The notes under the pieces: generated by a model
Told to the model about the DNA's origin: nothing
The model's input: only the letters and a program-made list of their open reading frames with translations
Databases searched by the model: none
Part shown: one piece after another, positions 54,187-62,460 of the stretch
How positions within the stretch are numbered: position 1 is the first letter of the stretch
Layout: each line of letters begins with the position of its first letter
Made by a program: the position numbers and the translations under genes
DNA from: Clostridium ljungdahlii DSM 13528
Lineage (GTDB): Bacteria > Bacillota > Clostridia > Clostridiales > Clostridiaceae
NCBI RefSeq assembly: GCF_000143685.1
Contig: NC_014328.1
Location: 2,542,001-2,606,000, forward strand
Direction of reading: 5' to 3'
DNA: 64,000 nucleotides

Positions 54187-56535
54187 TTAGTGCTTACATT
54201 TATTTAATGCTTTATATACTTTTTCAGCTGTAAATGGAGTTTCAAACAATTCAACTCCTGTAGCATCTGCAATAGCATTTCCCATAGCAGATGTTATAGA
54301 TATCATTGGATGTTCAGCACATCCTCTTGCCCCGTATGGCCCATCAAGTTGTGGAGTTTCAATGCAGTAGACCTCAATAGAGCCTGGTAAATCCTGCATT
54401 GTTGGAATTTTGTAATCGACAAAACTTTTAGTTAATAATTTGCCTTCCTTGTTATATTTAAGTTCTTCTGAAATAGCCGTCCCCACTCCTTGAACAACTC
54501 CACCAACTATTTGTCCTTTAACTGCCATTTCATTAATAACCTTGCCTACATCTATAGCTGTTACAATTTTTATAATTTTTGTATCTCCTGTATTAGTGTC
54601 TACTTCAACCTCCATAGCGTGAGCACCAAAAGTCCAATCTAAAGCCGGTCTTCCCTGTCCTGCTTCTTGATCTAAAATTGTTAACCCTTGAGCTATACTA
54701 TTGCCTCTACCAATTAGCGGGCCGCCGATTCCGTTTCCATTTGGATAGGTATACCCCACTGCAATTTCACTATAGTATATTTTTTCTTCTGGAAACTGTT
54801 TTACATAAACACATTCATCACCAAGTGCAAGATCATGTTTAGCTGCACGCAATACAATTGCTGCCATATCAAAAATTTGTTCCTTTAAATCATTACATGC
54901 TTCAATTACGGCATTACCTGCAAGTATTGTCATACGACTTGCAACCGTCTGCCAATCATATGGTGCTTCATCCGTATCTGTCTCAAATACTACATGAACT
55001 TTTTCAATAGGCAAATGAAGTCTCTCTGCAATAATCTGAGCCATTGCTGTATATGACCCCTGTCCCATATCTATACCTGCAACATTAAATCGGATAGATC
55101 CATCCTCATTCATTTGAACAATAGCTGATGTAGCTGCATTACTCGGCATTGCAGGTGCCTTATGCAAAACAGCTATACCTTTGCCCCTGTATTTACCCGT
55201 TTTCTTTTCTAATACTTTTTCTTCTTCTGATTTAGGTTTTCCCCATCCTATTCTATCGGCTACAGTCTTTATACATTTGATAACGTTTCCAGATTGTTCA
55301 TGAATGGGTTCACCTGTTATAGTAATAGATCCTGGTCTTAATAGATTTTTAAGCCTAAACTCAAGTGAGTCTATACCTAATTTTTTAGCAACTAGTTCCA
55401 TTTGTCTTTCAATAGCCCAGAAAATCTCTGCGTGTCCAAATCCCCTATATGCTGTACCAAACAGATGATTTGTATAAACAGTTTCGGAATCTAGTTTAAC
55501 ATTTTCTATATCATATGGACCTGCTCCAGAATAACCGGTAGCTCTTGTGATATTAACACCGTAATCTGCATAAGCTCCTGCATCCCAAAGATATTCAATT
55601 TCTTCTGCTACAATTTTTCCTGATTTTTTAACTCCTGTCTTAATTGTAGCAACTAGACCCTGTCTGCAAGGTAGCGTTGATATTTCTTCTTCTCTTGTTG
55701 CTACAAATTTTACTGTCTTTCCGTTTGAAGCTTTAGAAAGAAGTGCAATTAATGGTTCAAGGTGAATTCCTGCTTTTCCTCCGAAACCACCACCTATATA
55801 TGGTACTATAACTTCAATATTCTCCATTGGTATATTTAAAGCAATACTAAACAAATTACGCAGTGTAAATGGTGACTGTGCACTGCTCCAAATTTTTATC
55901 TTATCACCTGTACCCCATTTTGCAATTACTGAATGAGTTTCCATTGGAACATGAAGTATTTGAGGTACATAAAATTTATTTTCAATTATTAAGTCCGATT
56001 CTTCAAACCCTTTTTTAATATCACCTTTTTTTAACTTAAAGTGATTTGATACATTTGTGTTTGCTTCTGGGAAAAATACGCCTGGAATAGTTTTGTAATT
56101 TCCTAAGTCTGGATGAATTAAAATAGCATTAGGTTTTACTGCTTCTTCAACATCTAGTAAAACTGGTAAAGGTTCATATTCAACTTCAATAAGATCTATT
56201 GCTCTTTCAGCTATATCAATATTAACGGCTGCAACTGCTGCAACTGCTTCACCAAAATACCTTACTTTATCTACAGCAAGTATTGGTTTATCAACAATAT
56301 ATATACCAAGCTTCTGATAAGCCTCATGGCCAGTCAAAACTGCTTTTACTCCAGGTAATTCTTTAGCCTTACTTGTATTAATACTTTTAATTAATGCATG
56401 CGCATAGGGGCTTGTTTTGACTTTTGCATAAAGCATACCTTTAAAGCTTATATCTTGAACATACTGTGCTTCCCCAGTAACTTTTTCTACCCCATCAATC
56501 CTAGGGATTCCTTTTCCTACATAATTATAGTCCAT
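54187..56535 (-). CDS. xdhA: Molybdenum hydroxylase large subunit (xanthine dehydrogenase family)
   Basis: This protein of about 782 residues binds the molybdopterin cytosine dinucleotide-type cofactor and hydroxylates a heterocycle. Domain 1 has GIPRIDGVEKVTGEAQYVQDI. The Moco domain shows GGGFGGKAGIHLEP, AYRGFGHAEIFWAIERQMELVA, GIDMGQGSYTAM and the catalytic Glu region YGARGCAEHPMI. The order with FeS and FAD subunits is that of XdhABC. Whether the substrate is xanthine, a pyrimidine or another heterocycle is not readable. The ATG at 56535 overlaps the stop region of the FeS gene and follows AAAGGATGG. Confidence 0.88.
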   Translation of the reverse strand: MDYNYVGKGIPRIDGVEKVTGEAQYVQDISFKGMLYAKVKTSPYAHALIKSINTSKAKELPGVKAVLTGHEAYQKLGIYIVDKPILAVDKVRYFGEAVAAVAAVNIDIAERAIDLIEVEYEPLPVLLDVEEAVKPNAILIHPDLGNYKTIPGVFFPEANTNVSNHFKLKKGDIKKGFEESDLIIENKFYVPQILHVPMETHSVIAKWGTGDKIKIWSSAQSPFTLRNLFSIALNIPMENIEVIVPYIGGGFGGKAGIHLEPLIALLSKASNGKTVKFVATREEEISTLPCRQGLVATIKTGVKKSGKIVAEEIEYLWDAGAYADYGVNITRATGYSGAGPYDIENVKLDSETVYTNHLFGTAYRGFGHAEIFWAIERQMELVAKKLGIDSLEFRLKNLLRPGSITITGEPIHEQSGNVIKCIKTVADRIGWGKPKSEEEKVLEKKTGKYRGKGIAVLHKAPAMPSNAATSAIVQMNEDGSIRFNVAGIDMGQGSYTAMAQIIAERLHLPIEKVHVVFETDTDEAPYDWQTVASRMTILAGNAVIEACNDLKEQIFDMAAIVLRAAKHDLALGDECVYVKQFPEEKIYYSEIAVGYTYPNGNGIGGPLIGRGNSIAQGLTILDQEAGQGRPALDWTFGAHAMEVEVDTNTGDTKIIKIVTAIDVGKVINEMAVKGQIVGGVVQGVGTAISEELKYNKEGKLLTKSFVDYKIPTMQDLPGSIEVYCIETPQLDGPYGARGCAEHPMISITSAMGNAIADATGVELFETPFTAEKVYKALNKCKH

Positions 56536-56536
56536 A

Positions 56537-57004
56537 TTATTCACCATCCTTTGATGCTGCTTCAATAGATTCTATAATTGCCTCATAACCTGTACACCTA
56601 CATAGATTTCCCTGCATAGCTTCTTTAATTTCATCTTTTTTAGGATGAGGTTTCCTAATTAATAATGCTCTAGCTGACATTATCATTCCAGGAGTACAGA
56701 AACCACATTGGAGTCCATTATGCTTAATAAATTCTCTTTGAAGTTTTGACAATTTTCCATTCTTTGCTTCACCTTCAATTGTCTGTACTTCTCCCTCTGC
56801 AGCTTCTAATGCCATAACACAACAAGAGTTAACAGCTTTACCATTTAAAATAACGGTGCAAGCGCCACATTCCCCTGCGCCGCATCCTTCCTTAGTTCCT
56901 GTTAATCCAAGTTTCTCTCTTAAAAACCAAAGCAGGGTGCTATTTGAAGGTATCTCTTCAAAAATTTCTTCTCCATTAACAAACAAATGTATTTTTTCCA
57001 TCAT
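56537..57004 (-). CDS. xdhC: Molybdenum hydroxylase iron-sulfur subunit
   Basis: This 155-residue subunit has two [2Fe-2S] sites. The plant-ferredoxin-type site is KEGCGAGECGACTVILNGKAVNSC. The second, helical site is LQCGFCTPGMIMSARALL and GNLCRCTGYEAI. It carries electrons between the Mo centre and FAD. It sits between the FAD and Mo subunit genes, with a 2-base gap before the FAD gene and immediate coupling to the large subunit. The family call is certain. Confidence 0.95.
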   Translation of the reverse strand: MMEKIHLFVNGEEIFEEIPSNSTLLWFLREKLGLTGTKEGCGAGECGACTVILNGKAVNSCCVMALEAAEGEVQTIEGEAKNGKLSKLQREFIKHNGLQCGFCTPGMIMSARALLIRKPHPKKDEIKEAMQGNLCRCTGYEAIIESIEAASKDGE

Positions 57005-57006
57005 GT

Positions 57007-57843
57007 TTATTTTCCCTCCCCTAGCTGTTTTAGAATTTCACAGGTTAAATACCTAGCCATTGCTAATCGGTACTCTTTCGTTGCTCTTACATCATCAATC
57101 GGATTAATTTTACTCATAACTTTATCAGCAATTTTATTTTTATCTACTATAAGGTTTTTATTGTTATAGTTATCAAAATCTTCAACTAAAATTGGTGTAG
57201 GAGCAACTGCACCTAATGAAATTTTCAAGTCTCCATTTTCCTTTAAATATCCAGCAACACTTATTTGTGAAAGGTCATGTCCTTTTATTCTTGATTTCTT
57301 TATAAACTTTCCTTCTCCTCTTATTGGTGGATAAATAACTTTTGTCACCATTTCATTTGTTTTCAATGCATTTCTCTTAACTCCAGTAAAGAAATCTTTA
57401 AGGGGTATTTCTCTGTTACCGTTTACTGATGAAATGCAAACTTTTCCTTCTAACACAAGTGAAGTCGGAAGCATATCTCCTCCAGGTGATGAATTGCATA
57501 TATTTCCAACTAATGTAGCTCTATTTCTTATTAAAGCATTAGCAAGAGATTTAGAAGCATCAATTAATATTTTATAACTTGCTCCAATTTTATCAGATTC
57601 AATTATCTCATTTAGGGTAACTGGGGATCCAATAGATAATCCATCAACCTCATTATATTCTATACCGCTTAGTTCATTTATACCTTTTATGTCAACAAGA
57701 TATTTACAATGTACTACATTACCTTTAAGACCAACTATTATATCTGTGCCACCAGCTAACATTTTGGCTTCTTTGCCAAATTTATCTATCAGTTCTAAAG
57801 CTTCTTTCAAATTTTTAGGCTTTATATACTGAAAATCTTGCAA
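57007..57843 (-). CDS. xdhB: Molybdenum hydroxylase FAD-binding subunit
   Basis: This 278-residue protein has the FAD_binding_5 motifs KMLAGGTDIIVGLK and RNRATLVGNICNSSPGGDMLPTSLVLEGKV, and the CO dehydrogenase flavoprotein C-terminal domain. It passes electrons from the iron-sulfur subunit to NAD or another acceptor. TTG start at 57843 follows TAGGAGGAA. It is the first gene of the hydroxylase unit, beginning just after a hairpin at 57872-57934. Confidence 0.92.
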   Translation of the reverse strand: MQDFQYIKPKNLKEALELIDKFGKEAKMLAGGTDIIVGLKGNVVHCKYLVDIKGINELSGIEYNEVDGLSIGSPVTLNEIIESDKIGASYKILIDASKSLANALIRNRATLVGNICNSSPGGDMLPTSLVLEGKVCISSVNGNREIPLKDFFTGVKRNALKTNEMVTKVIYPPIRGEGKFIKKSRIKGHDLSQISVAGYLKENGDLKISLGAVAPTPILVEDFDNYNNKNLIVDKNKIADKVMSKINPIDDVRATKEYRLAMARYLTCEILKQLGEGK

Positions 57844-57871
57844 TTTTATTCCTCCTAATTAATAATACTCA

Positions 57872-57934
57872 CAAAACACCCCTAAAATATTATGCATTTA
57901 CGTATAATCATGCTATATTATCAGGGGTGTTTTA
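57872..57934 (-). terminator. Hairpin between the thiolase/DUF35 genes and the hydroxylase genes
   Basis: Arms AAAACACCCCT and AGGGGTGTTTT, with a run of T on each strand, separate the two groups. It may cause partial termination and so set different expression levels. Confidence 0.65.
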
Positions 57935-57960
57935 ATAATTAAACCACTAATGTTCTTTAC

Positions 57961-58302
57961 TTATCTTATATCTTTAAAAATAAACCCATAGCAATCATTA
58001 TTTGTGCCTTCTTTGACAACTCCTACTGTTGATATAAGTTTCATTCCTATGACGGGGTTATCTACTTCTAATTGGCCGCTTACTGTGAGACCATTTTCAA
58101 ATTTAACTATGCCAAAGTATAAATATGGTTTCATATATCCTTCAGGAAGATTATACACTTTTGTGTAAGTTAAAAGTGTTACTTCACCTTCTAGTGGAAC
58201 TTCTTCAAATGATCTATTACCGCATTTTTTACATACAAAATGCTTTGGATGGTGGAGCTGCCCGCAGATTGTACATTTGTAAGCGTACATTTTTTCATCC
58301 AT
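57961..58302 (-). CDS. OB-fold/zinc-ribbon protein (DUF35)
   Basis: The 113-residue protein begins with a zinc ribbon (CTICGQLHHPKHFVCKKCG) and continues as an OB fold (VTLLTYTKVYNLPEGYMKPYLYFGIVKFENGLTVSGQLE). DUF35 proteins act as partners of thiolase-superfamily enzymes, and this gene lies 2 bases after a thiolase-like gene. In known complexes (for example acetyl-CoA/HMG-CoA systems) it helps channel acyl groups. The substrate is unknown. Confidence 0.9.
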   Translation of the reverse strand: MDEKMYAYKCTICGQLHHPKHFVCKKCGNRSFEEVPLEGEVTLLTYTKVYNLPEGYMKPYLYFGIVKFENGLTVSGQLEVDNPVIGMKLISTVGVVKEGTNNDCYGFIFKDIR

Positions 58303-58304
58303 AG

Positions 58305-59504
58305 TTACTCCGCCTCCTTTGTGAGTATTGTTGCTACAACATTATTGCCAAATCCACCGAAATTTACAGCGAGCCCAGCCTTAGCGTCTTTTACCTGACG
58401 ACCAGTTGCTTCCCCTCTCAGTTGTTTTACGATTTCTACGACTTGTGAAACTCCCGTTGCACCAAGTGGATGACCTTTTGCTTTTAAGCCTCCTGATGTG
58501 TTTATTGGAATCTTACCTCCAATTTTTGTTTCACCATTTCTAGCTGCTATGTGGCCTTCACCCCTCTTAAAGAAACCAACTTCTTCAGATTCCACAATTT
58601 CAAGTATCTGAAATGCATCATGGAGTTCTGCTACGTCAATATCCTCAGGTTTTAATCCTGCCATTTCGTATGCATTTTGCGCTGCCAATCTTACTGCAAG
58701 TAAATCTGTAGATACTTCTCTTTCTGCTACTGCATGTGTATCTGTAGCTTGACCAATTCCAGCAATTTTAACTGGTTTCTTTGCAAATCTATCAGCTTTA
58801 TCCATAGCACACAGCAAAACTGCTGCTGCACCATCTGAAACTGGACAAACTGAGTATAATCTAAGTGGAGAAGCCACATAAGGATTAACTATGCCAGCGT
58901 CTTCATCTTCAGTAATTGCATAAAGATTTGGTACTATATGAAGATGAGCTACCGGATTATGCAGTGCATTTTCATGATTTTTGACTGATACAATTGCTAA
59001 ATCCTTTTCTGTAATTCCGTATTTTTCCATACATAATCTTGTAAACATTCCTGCAAGCGTTGGAAGCGTTATACCATAATTGTATTCTGCCTCAGGATGA
59101 AGCATGGTGGCAACAAAGTCTGTGCCTTCCCATCCACTGACAACCCTCATCATTTCACCACCAACGACGAGAACAGCATCACACATTCCACTGGCAATTG
59201 CCATATAACCTAGTTTTATTGCTGAAGCACCGGATGCAGGACCATTTTCTACAGTTTCAGCCATTGCTGGTCTTAAATTCAAAGTGTCTACAAGTGCAGA
59301 TGCAATACCACTTTGTTTATTTAATATACCAGCGCCCATTGTAGCTACAAAAACTTGATCTATTCCATGTTGTCCCTCAGCTAATTTAATGCCGGCGTCA
59401 TCAAGTGCTTCTACAGCTGCCATACTGATCATATCGATAAAAGTCCCCCCTGAAAATTTACCAAAATTAGTATGACCAACACCAACAATTCCTACTTCGC
59501 GCAT
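58305..59504 (-). CDS. Thiolase-superfamily protein lacking the usual nucleophilic cysteine
   Basis: This 399-residue protein has the SCP-x-type thiolase fold: IVGVGHTNFGKFSGG, DVAELHDAFQILEIV (HDAF), and NTSGGLKAKGHPLGATGVSQ with the conserved histidine. The first catalytic position, normally E-x-x-C-A-S-G, reads VENGPASGASA, so the nucleophilic cysteine is proline. The C-terminal cysteine motif is also replaced (NFGGFGNN). It probably does not do normal thiolysis. It overlaps the GNAT gene by 13 bases and leads into DUF35. ATG has a weak ribosome-binding site, suggesting translational coupling. Confidence 0.85.
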   Translation of the reverse strand: MREVGIVGVGHTNFGKFSGGTFIDMISMAAVEALDDAGIKLAEGQHGIDQVFVATMGAGILNKQSGIASALVDTLNLRPAMAETVENGPASGASAIKLGYMAIASGMCDAVLVVGGEMMRVVSGWEGTDFVATMLHPEAEYNYGITLPTLAGMFTRLCMEKYGITEKDLAIVSVKNHENALHNPVAHLHIVPNLYAITEDEDAGIVNPYVASPLRLYSVCPVSDGAAAVLLCAMDKADRFAKKPVKIAGIGQATDTHAVAEREVSTDLLAVRLAAQNAYEMAGLKPEDIDVAELHDAFQILEIVESEEVGFFKRGEGHIAARNGETKIGGKIPINTSGGLKAKGHPLGATGVSQVVEIVKQLRGEATGRQVKDAKAGLAVNFGGFGNNVVATILTKEAE

Positions 59505-60175
59505 CTTTTATATCCCGGAATCTGAGCATAAGTTTCTGGGAGGATTGGGTTTTCAGCAGTCTTTAATAGTTCAGCACTTACCGGACGTCGTCCAGCTAAT
59601 TTATCAGCTTTATGTTTTTCCCATAATGCCCTAGTTAATACATACGTTGGTACGCCGCCTAATTCGTGCCATGTTTCTGGTCTTGATTCTAATTCATATT
59701 CAATCATCCATCTTTTAAATCCATTTGGACTTTCTGCCACTATCCAAACTTCTTCTTGCTTTAAGATATCAAGATGGTATTCCATTTTAGCTGCAAATAA
59801 CTGTGCTCCTATTCTAAGTCCTTGTCTTAATGTCATAGTATGATAAGACATTCCAACCTTATCATTAACAGTACGACCATTAACAATTCCTACTATAACT
59901 CCATCTATAGTTCCAATTAAGCAATATTCATCCTTAACTCTATATCTGTAATATCCTAATAATTCTGAATATATTCTAGATGCAACTATATCATAAAAAT
60001 CTTTTTCTACTGTCATTAAAGGTTTAACTGCTTCTAATATATGAGGAACCTCATCCCTTCTAATTTGACGAATTACTAATTTATCTCCACTAGCCATAGT
60101 TATTACCTTTGGCGGATATTGTGCCAATGGTGTTTCAACTGGTCTTAAACTTTGTTCCATTTTATCTACTATCAT
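59492..60175 (-). CDS. GNAT-like protein
   Basis: This protein of about 227 residues has an N-terminal half resembling a GNAT acetyltransferase core (GDKLVIRQIRRDEVPHILEAV; YCLIGTIDGVIVGIVNGRTV). The C-terminal half is rich in W and R (WIVAESPNGFKRWMIEYELESRPETWHELGGVPTYVLTRALWEKH). Its gene is inside the cluster and overlaps the thiolase-like gene, so the two proteins probably act on the same substrate. The ATG at 60175 follows AAAGGATG. The acetyltransferase role is an inference from weak similarity. Confidence 0.6.
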   Translation of the reverse strand: MIVDKMEQSLRPVETPLAQYPPKVITMASGDKLVIRQIRRDEVPHILEAVKPLMTVEKDFYDIVASRIYSELLGYYRYRVKDEYCLIGTIDGVIVGIVNGRTVNDKVGMSYHTMTLRQGLRIGAQLFAAKMEYHLDILKQEEVWIVAESPNGFKRWMIEYELESRPETWHELGGVPTYVLTRALWEKHKADKLAGRRPVSAELLKTAENPILPETYAQIPGYKRCAK

Positions 60176-60223
60176 ATTTAACATCCTTTCTATTTGATTT
60201 AAATTTTTTCATCTCTAATTTAA

Positions 60224-61015
60224 TTATTTAGCATCAAATGCAACTATACGGCATATGCAGGATTCTCCACCTACAAATCTCCATGGGAAGCATCCTATTA
60301 CTAATCTCTTTCCCAATACCTTATCAATATCTCCACCTAAATTTTCAGCATGTACGATATTATAAGGGAACAAATCATAATGCATTAACTGATAGTCTTC
60401 ATCAGGCCAAAAATCTGTAATTCCCTTACCATATTTAGCTCTCAAATATTTTTCTGCCTTCTTAGCTTCTTTTGGAGCCCATTCACGGATTTTTGTATTC
60501 ATCGGGTGATCTGCAGAACCACAATCAACTCCCAACCATTTGAATTCCATTTTCCTGCACCATTTTGAGAATTCTTTTGTTGGACCTGGATGTCTCATCA
60601 TTACTCTTTCTTCATCAGCTTCTGGCTCATCCCATGCATATTTGTGATAACCAGTATGGATTATTAGTATGTCACCTTTTCTAACATCCGCTCTTTGCAT
60701 AATATCTTTTGAGGTATATATTCCGTAGTCTTCTGCTATATCAGAAATATCAACAACAACTCCTGGTGCTACTAATTCTTCAAGTGGAATAGATGAAATG
60801 TCTCTTCCATGAGTACAAAAATGCAGCGAACCATCAAGATGAGTACCTACATGATTAGAATGAGTTAATACCTGACCATTTGCACCATTTGATGAAAGTC
60901 TTTTGAAAAACTTGATTTGCAGTGGTTCATAAGTTGGCCATGGTGGCGTTAAATGGCTAATTTTTTGAGTTAAATCATACATTTGTACATTTTTGAAAGA
61001 ATCAATAATATTCAT
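60224..61015 (-). CDS. Cyclase family protein (kynurenine formamidase-like metal hydrolase)
   Basis: This 263-residue protein belongs to the cyclase/isatin-hydrolase/KynB fold family. It keeps the metal-binding motif SNHVGTHLDGSLHF (H-x-G-T-H-x-D-x-x-x-H) and conserved GDILIIHTGYHKY and GVDCGSADHP regions. Such enzymes hydrolyse cyclic amides or formamides. In this cluster it would open a ring produced by the molybdenum hydroxylase. The specificity is not known. ATG follows GGAGGG. Confidence 0.85.
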   Translation of the reverse strand: MNIIDSFKNVQMYDLTQKISHLTPPWPTYEPLQIKFFKRLSSNGANGQVLTHSNHVGTHLDGSLHFCTHGRDISSIPLEELVAPGVVVDISDIAEDYGIYTSKDIMQRADVRKGDILIIHTGYHKYAWDEPEADEERVMMRHPGPTKEFSKWCRKMEFKWLGVDCGSADHPMNTKIREWAPKEAKKAEKYLRAKYGKGITDFWPDEDYQLMHYDLFPYNIVHAENLGGDIDKVLGKRLVIGCFPWRFVGGESCICRIVAFDAK

Positions 61016-61029
61016 AATATACCCTCCAT

Positions 61030-62454
61030 TTATTTTAAATTATATTTTTTAATAAACGATTTAAGTGCATCTTCAAAGCACTTCATTGGCGGATTGACTA
61101 CTCCCGCTCCAATCTGTCCCACTCCCGCTCTATTGCAGGCAATTCCAGTATTTATTACAGGCAGTATTCTTGTTTCTATGACTTTCCTCATGTCTATTCC
61201 AGTAGGTGTACCTCTGAAGTTAATATTTGGTATCTTGTATGCATTATTTTCTGCATAAGTTATCTCATACATAGTGGTTGTATAATTAATTGCATCTTTT
61301 GGCGTTCCCCCTACAAATTTAACAATTGCTGGTGCTGTTGCCATGGCAAAACCGCCAATTCCAGCTGTTTCAGTTATGCAGCTATCACCAAGATCAGCAT
61401 TAGCATCGCTTTCACTAAAACCTGGGAAATATAACCCTTTTACCATTTCACAAGGAGCTGTAAACCATTTCTTACCTGTGCCAGCCACTCTAATTCCAAA
61501 ATCAGTTCCATTTCTGGACATTGCGGTAAGTATTGTGCAATATTCAATATCTTCTAATGGATCTAAACTACATTTACAAGCCGGCATGGAAATATTTAAA
61601 AAGAAATGATCATTTTTATCAATAAATGTTAAGACAGATGCCTTATGTTCATCTGAAAATTTAGTTTTTACAATTGCTGGTGCAAGTTCTCTAAACAAAA
61701 GTGACGTTGCAGCTTTATTTCTATTATGTCCTTCATCACCCATCTGAAGGAACTGTGCTATTATTGTTTTTAAATCTACACTTCCTTTTATCTCTAAAGC
61801 TGCTTTTAGTACTGGTGCAAGTGAGTTTTGCATCCAATTTAATCTATCTATAACTTCACTACTATATGCTCCGAATCTTAATACTTTGCCTAATCCCTCA
61901 TTAAATGTGGAATATGCGTAATTACCAAAAGTTTTATTTTTTAAAATCCAAACTGGCATCGAATACGTAACCACACCTGCCATTGGACCAACTGTTGAAT
62001 GATGATGACAGCAATCATATGTTATCTCTCCGGAAGATGCCAATTTAATTGCCTCTTCTTCATTTGATGCCAACTTTTCGTAAATTAGTCCACCAATTAT
62101 AGCTCCCTTAACTGGTTCACTCATTTTATCCCATGTTATTGGTGGTCCTGCATGAAGAATTGTTTTTTTCGTCATGCCAGGTATTACTTTCCCAGCTTGA
62201 CCTACTCCAATAAGTATTGGTTTTGCAGCTAGAAGTCTATCTATTGCTTCTTTATTAGCTTTTTCAATTTTAGATGCTATGCCTTCGTCTTCTAAAAGAG
62301 AAAGTCCTTTGCTTGCTTCACTTGGTGGTCTCCAATTAACATGAATACATGGTACATGTTGATCTTTCAAATCTTTACAGAAAGATTCTAATCCTAAGTT
62401 AATGACCTTAATATTTTTGTTAAATAATTCATTTACTGCAGTCAAACCAATCAC
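61030..62454 (-). CDS. DUF1116 protein (YlbE/AllG-like)
   Basis: This protein of about 474 residues has an N-terminal segment shared with FdrA-type proteins (NLGLESFCKDLKDQHVPCIHVNWRPP) and the DUF1116 body. The body contains AGPPITWDKMSEPVKGAIIGGLI, CHHHSTVGPMAGVVTYSMPV and GDEGHNRNKAATSLLFRELAPAI. DUF1116 proteins are subunits, with FdrA and DUF2877, of the carbamoyltransferase that splits oxalurate to oxamate and carbamoyl phosphate. It follows the FdrA gene by 6 bases. Start is the GTG at 62454; a TTG nine bases downstream is possible. Confidence 0.85.
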   Translation of the reverse strand: MIGLTAVNELFNKNIKVINLGLESFCKDLKDQHVPCIHVNWRPPSEASKGLSLLEDEGIASKIEKANKEAIDRLLAAKPILIGVGQAGKVIPGMTKKTILHAGPPITWDKMSEPVKGAIIGGLIYEKLASNEEEAIKLASSGEITYDCCHHHSTVGPMAGVVTYSMPVWILKNKTFGNYAYSTFNEGLGKVLRFGAYSSEVIDRLNWMQNSLAPVLKAALEIKGSVDLKTIIAQFLQMGDEGHNRNKAATSLLFRELAPAIVKTKFSDEHKASVLTFIDKNDHFFLNISMPACKCSLDPLEDIEYCTILTAMSRNGTDFGIRVAGTGKKWFTAPCEMVKGLYFPGFSESDANADLGDSCITETAGIGGFAMATAPAIVKFVGGTPKDAINYTTTMYEITYAENNAYKIPNINFRGTPTGIDMRKVIETRILPVINTGIACNRAGVGQIGAGVVNPPMKCFEDALKSFIKKYNLK

Positions 62455-62460
62455 TTCCCT

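Noticed and set aside
52779..57843. Naming the cluster a purine (xanthine) degradation operon
   Set aside because: The permease has UraA-type motifs and no purine-specific gene (guanine deaminase, allantoinase) is visible.
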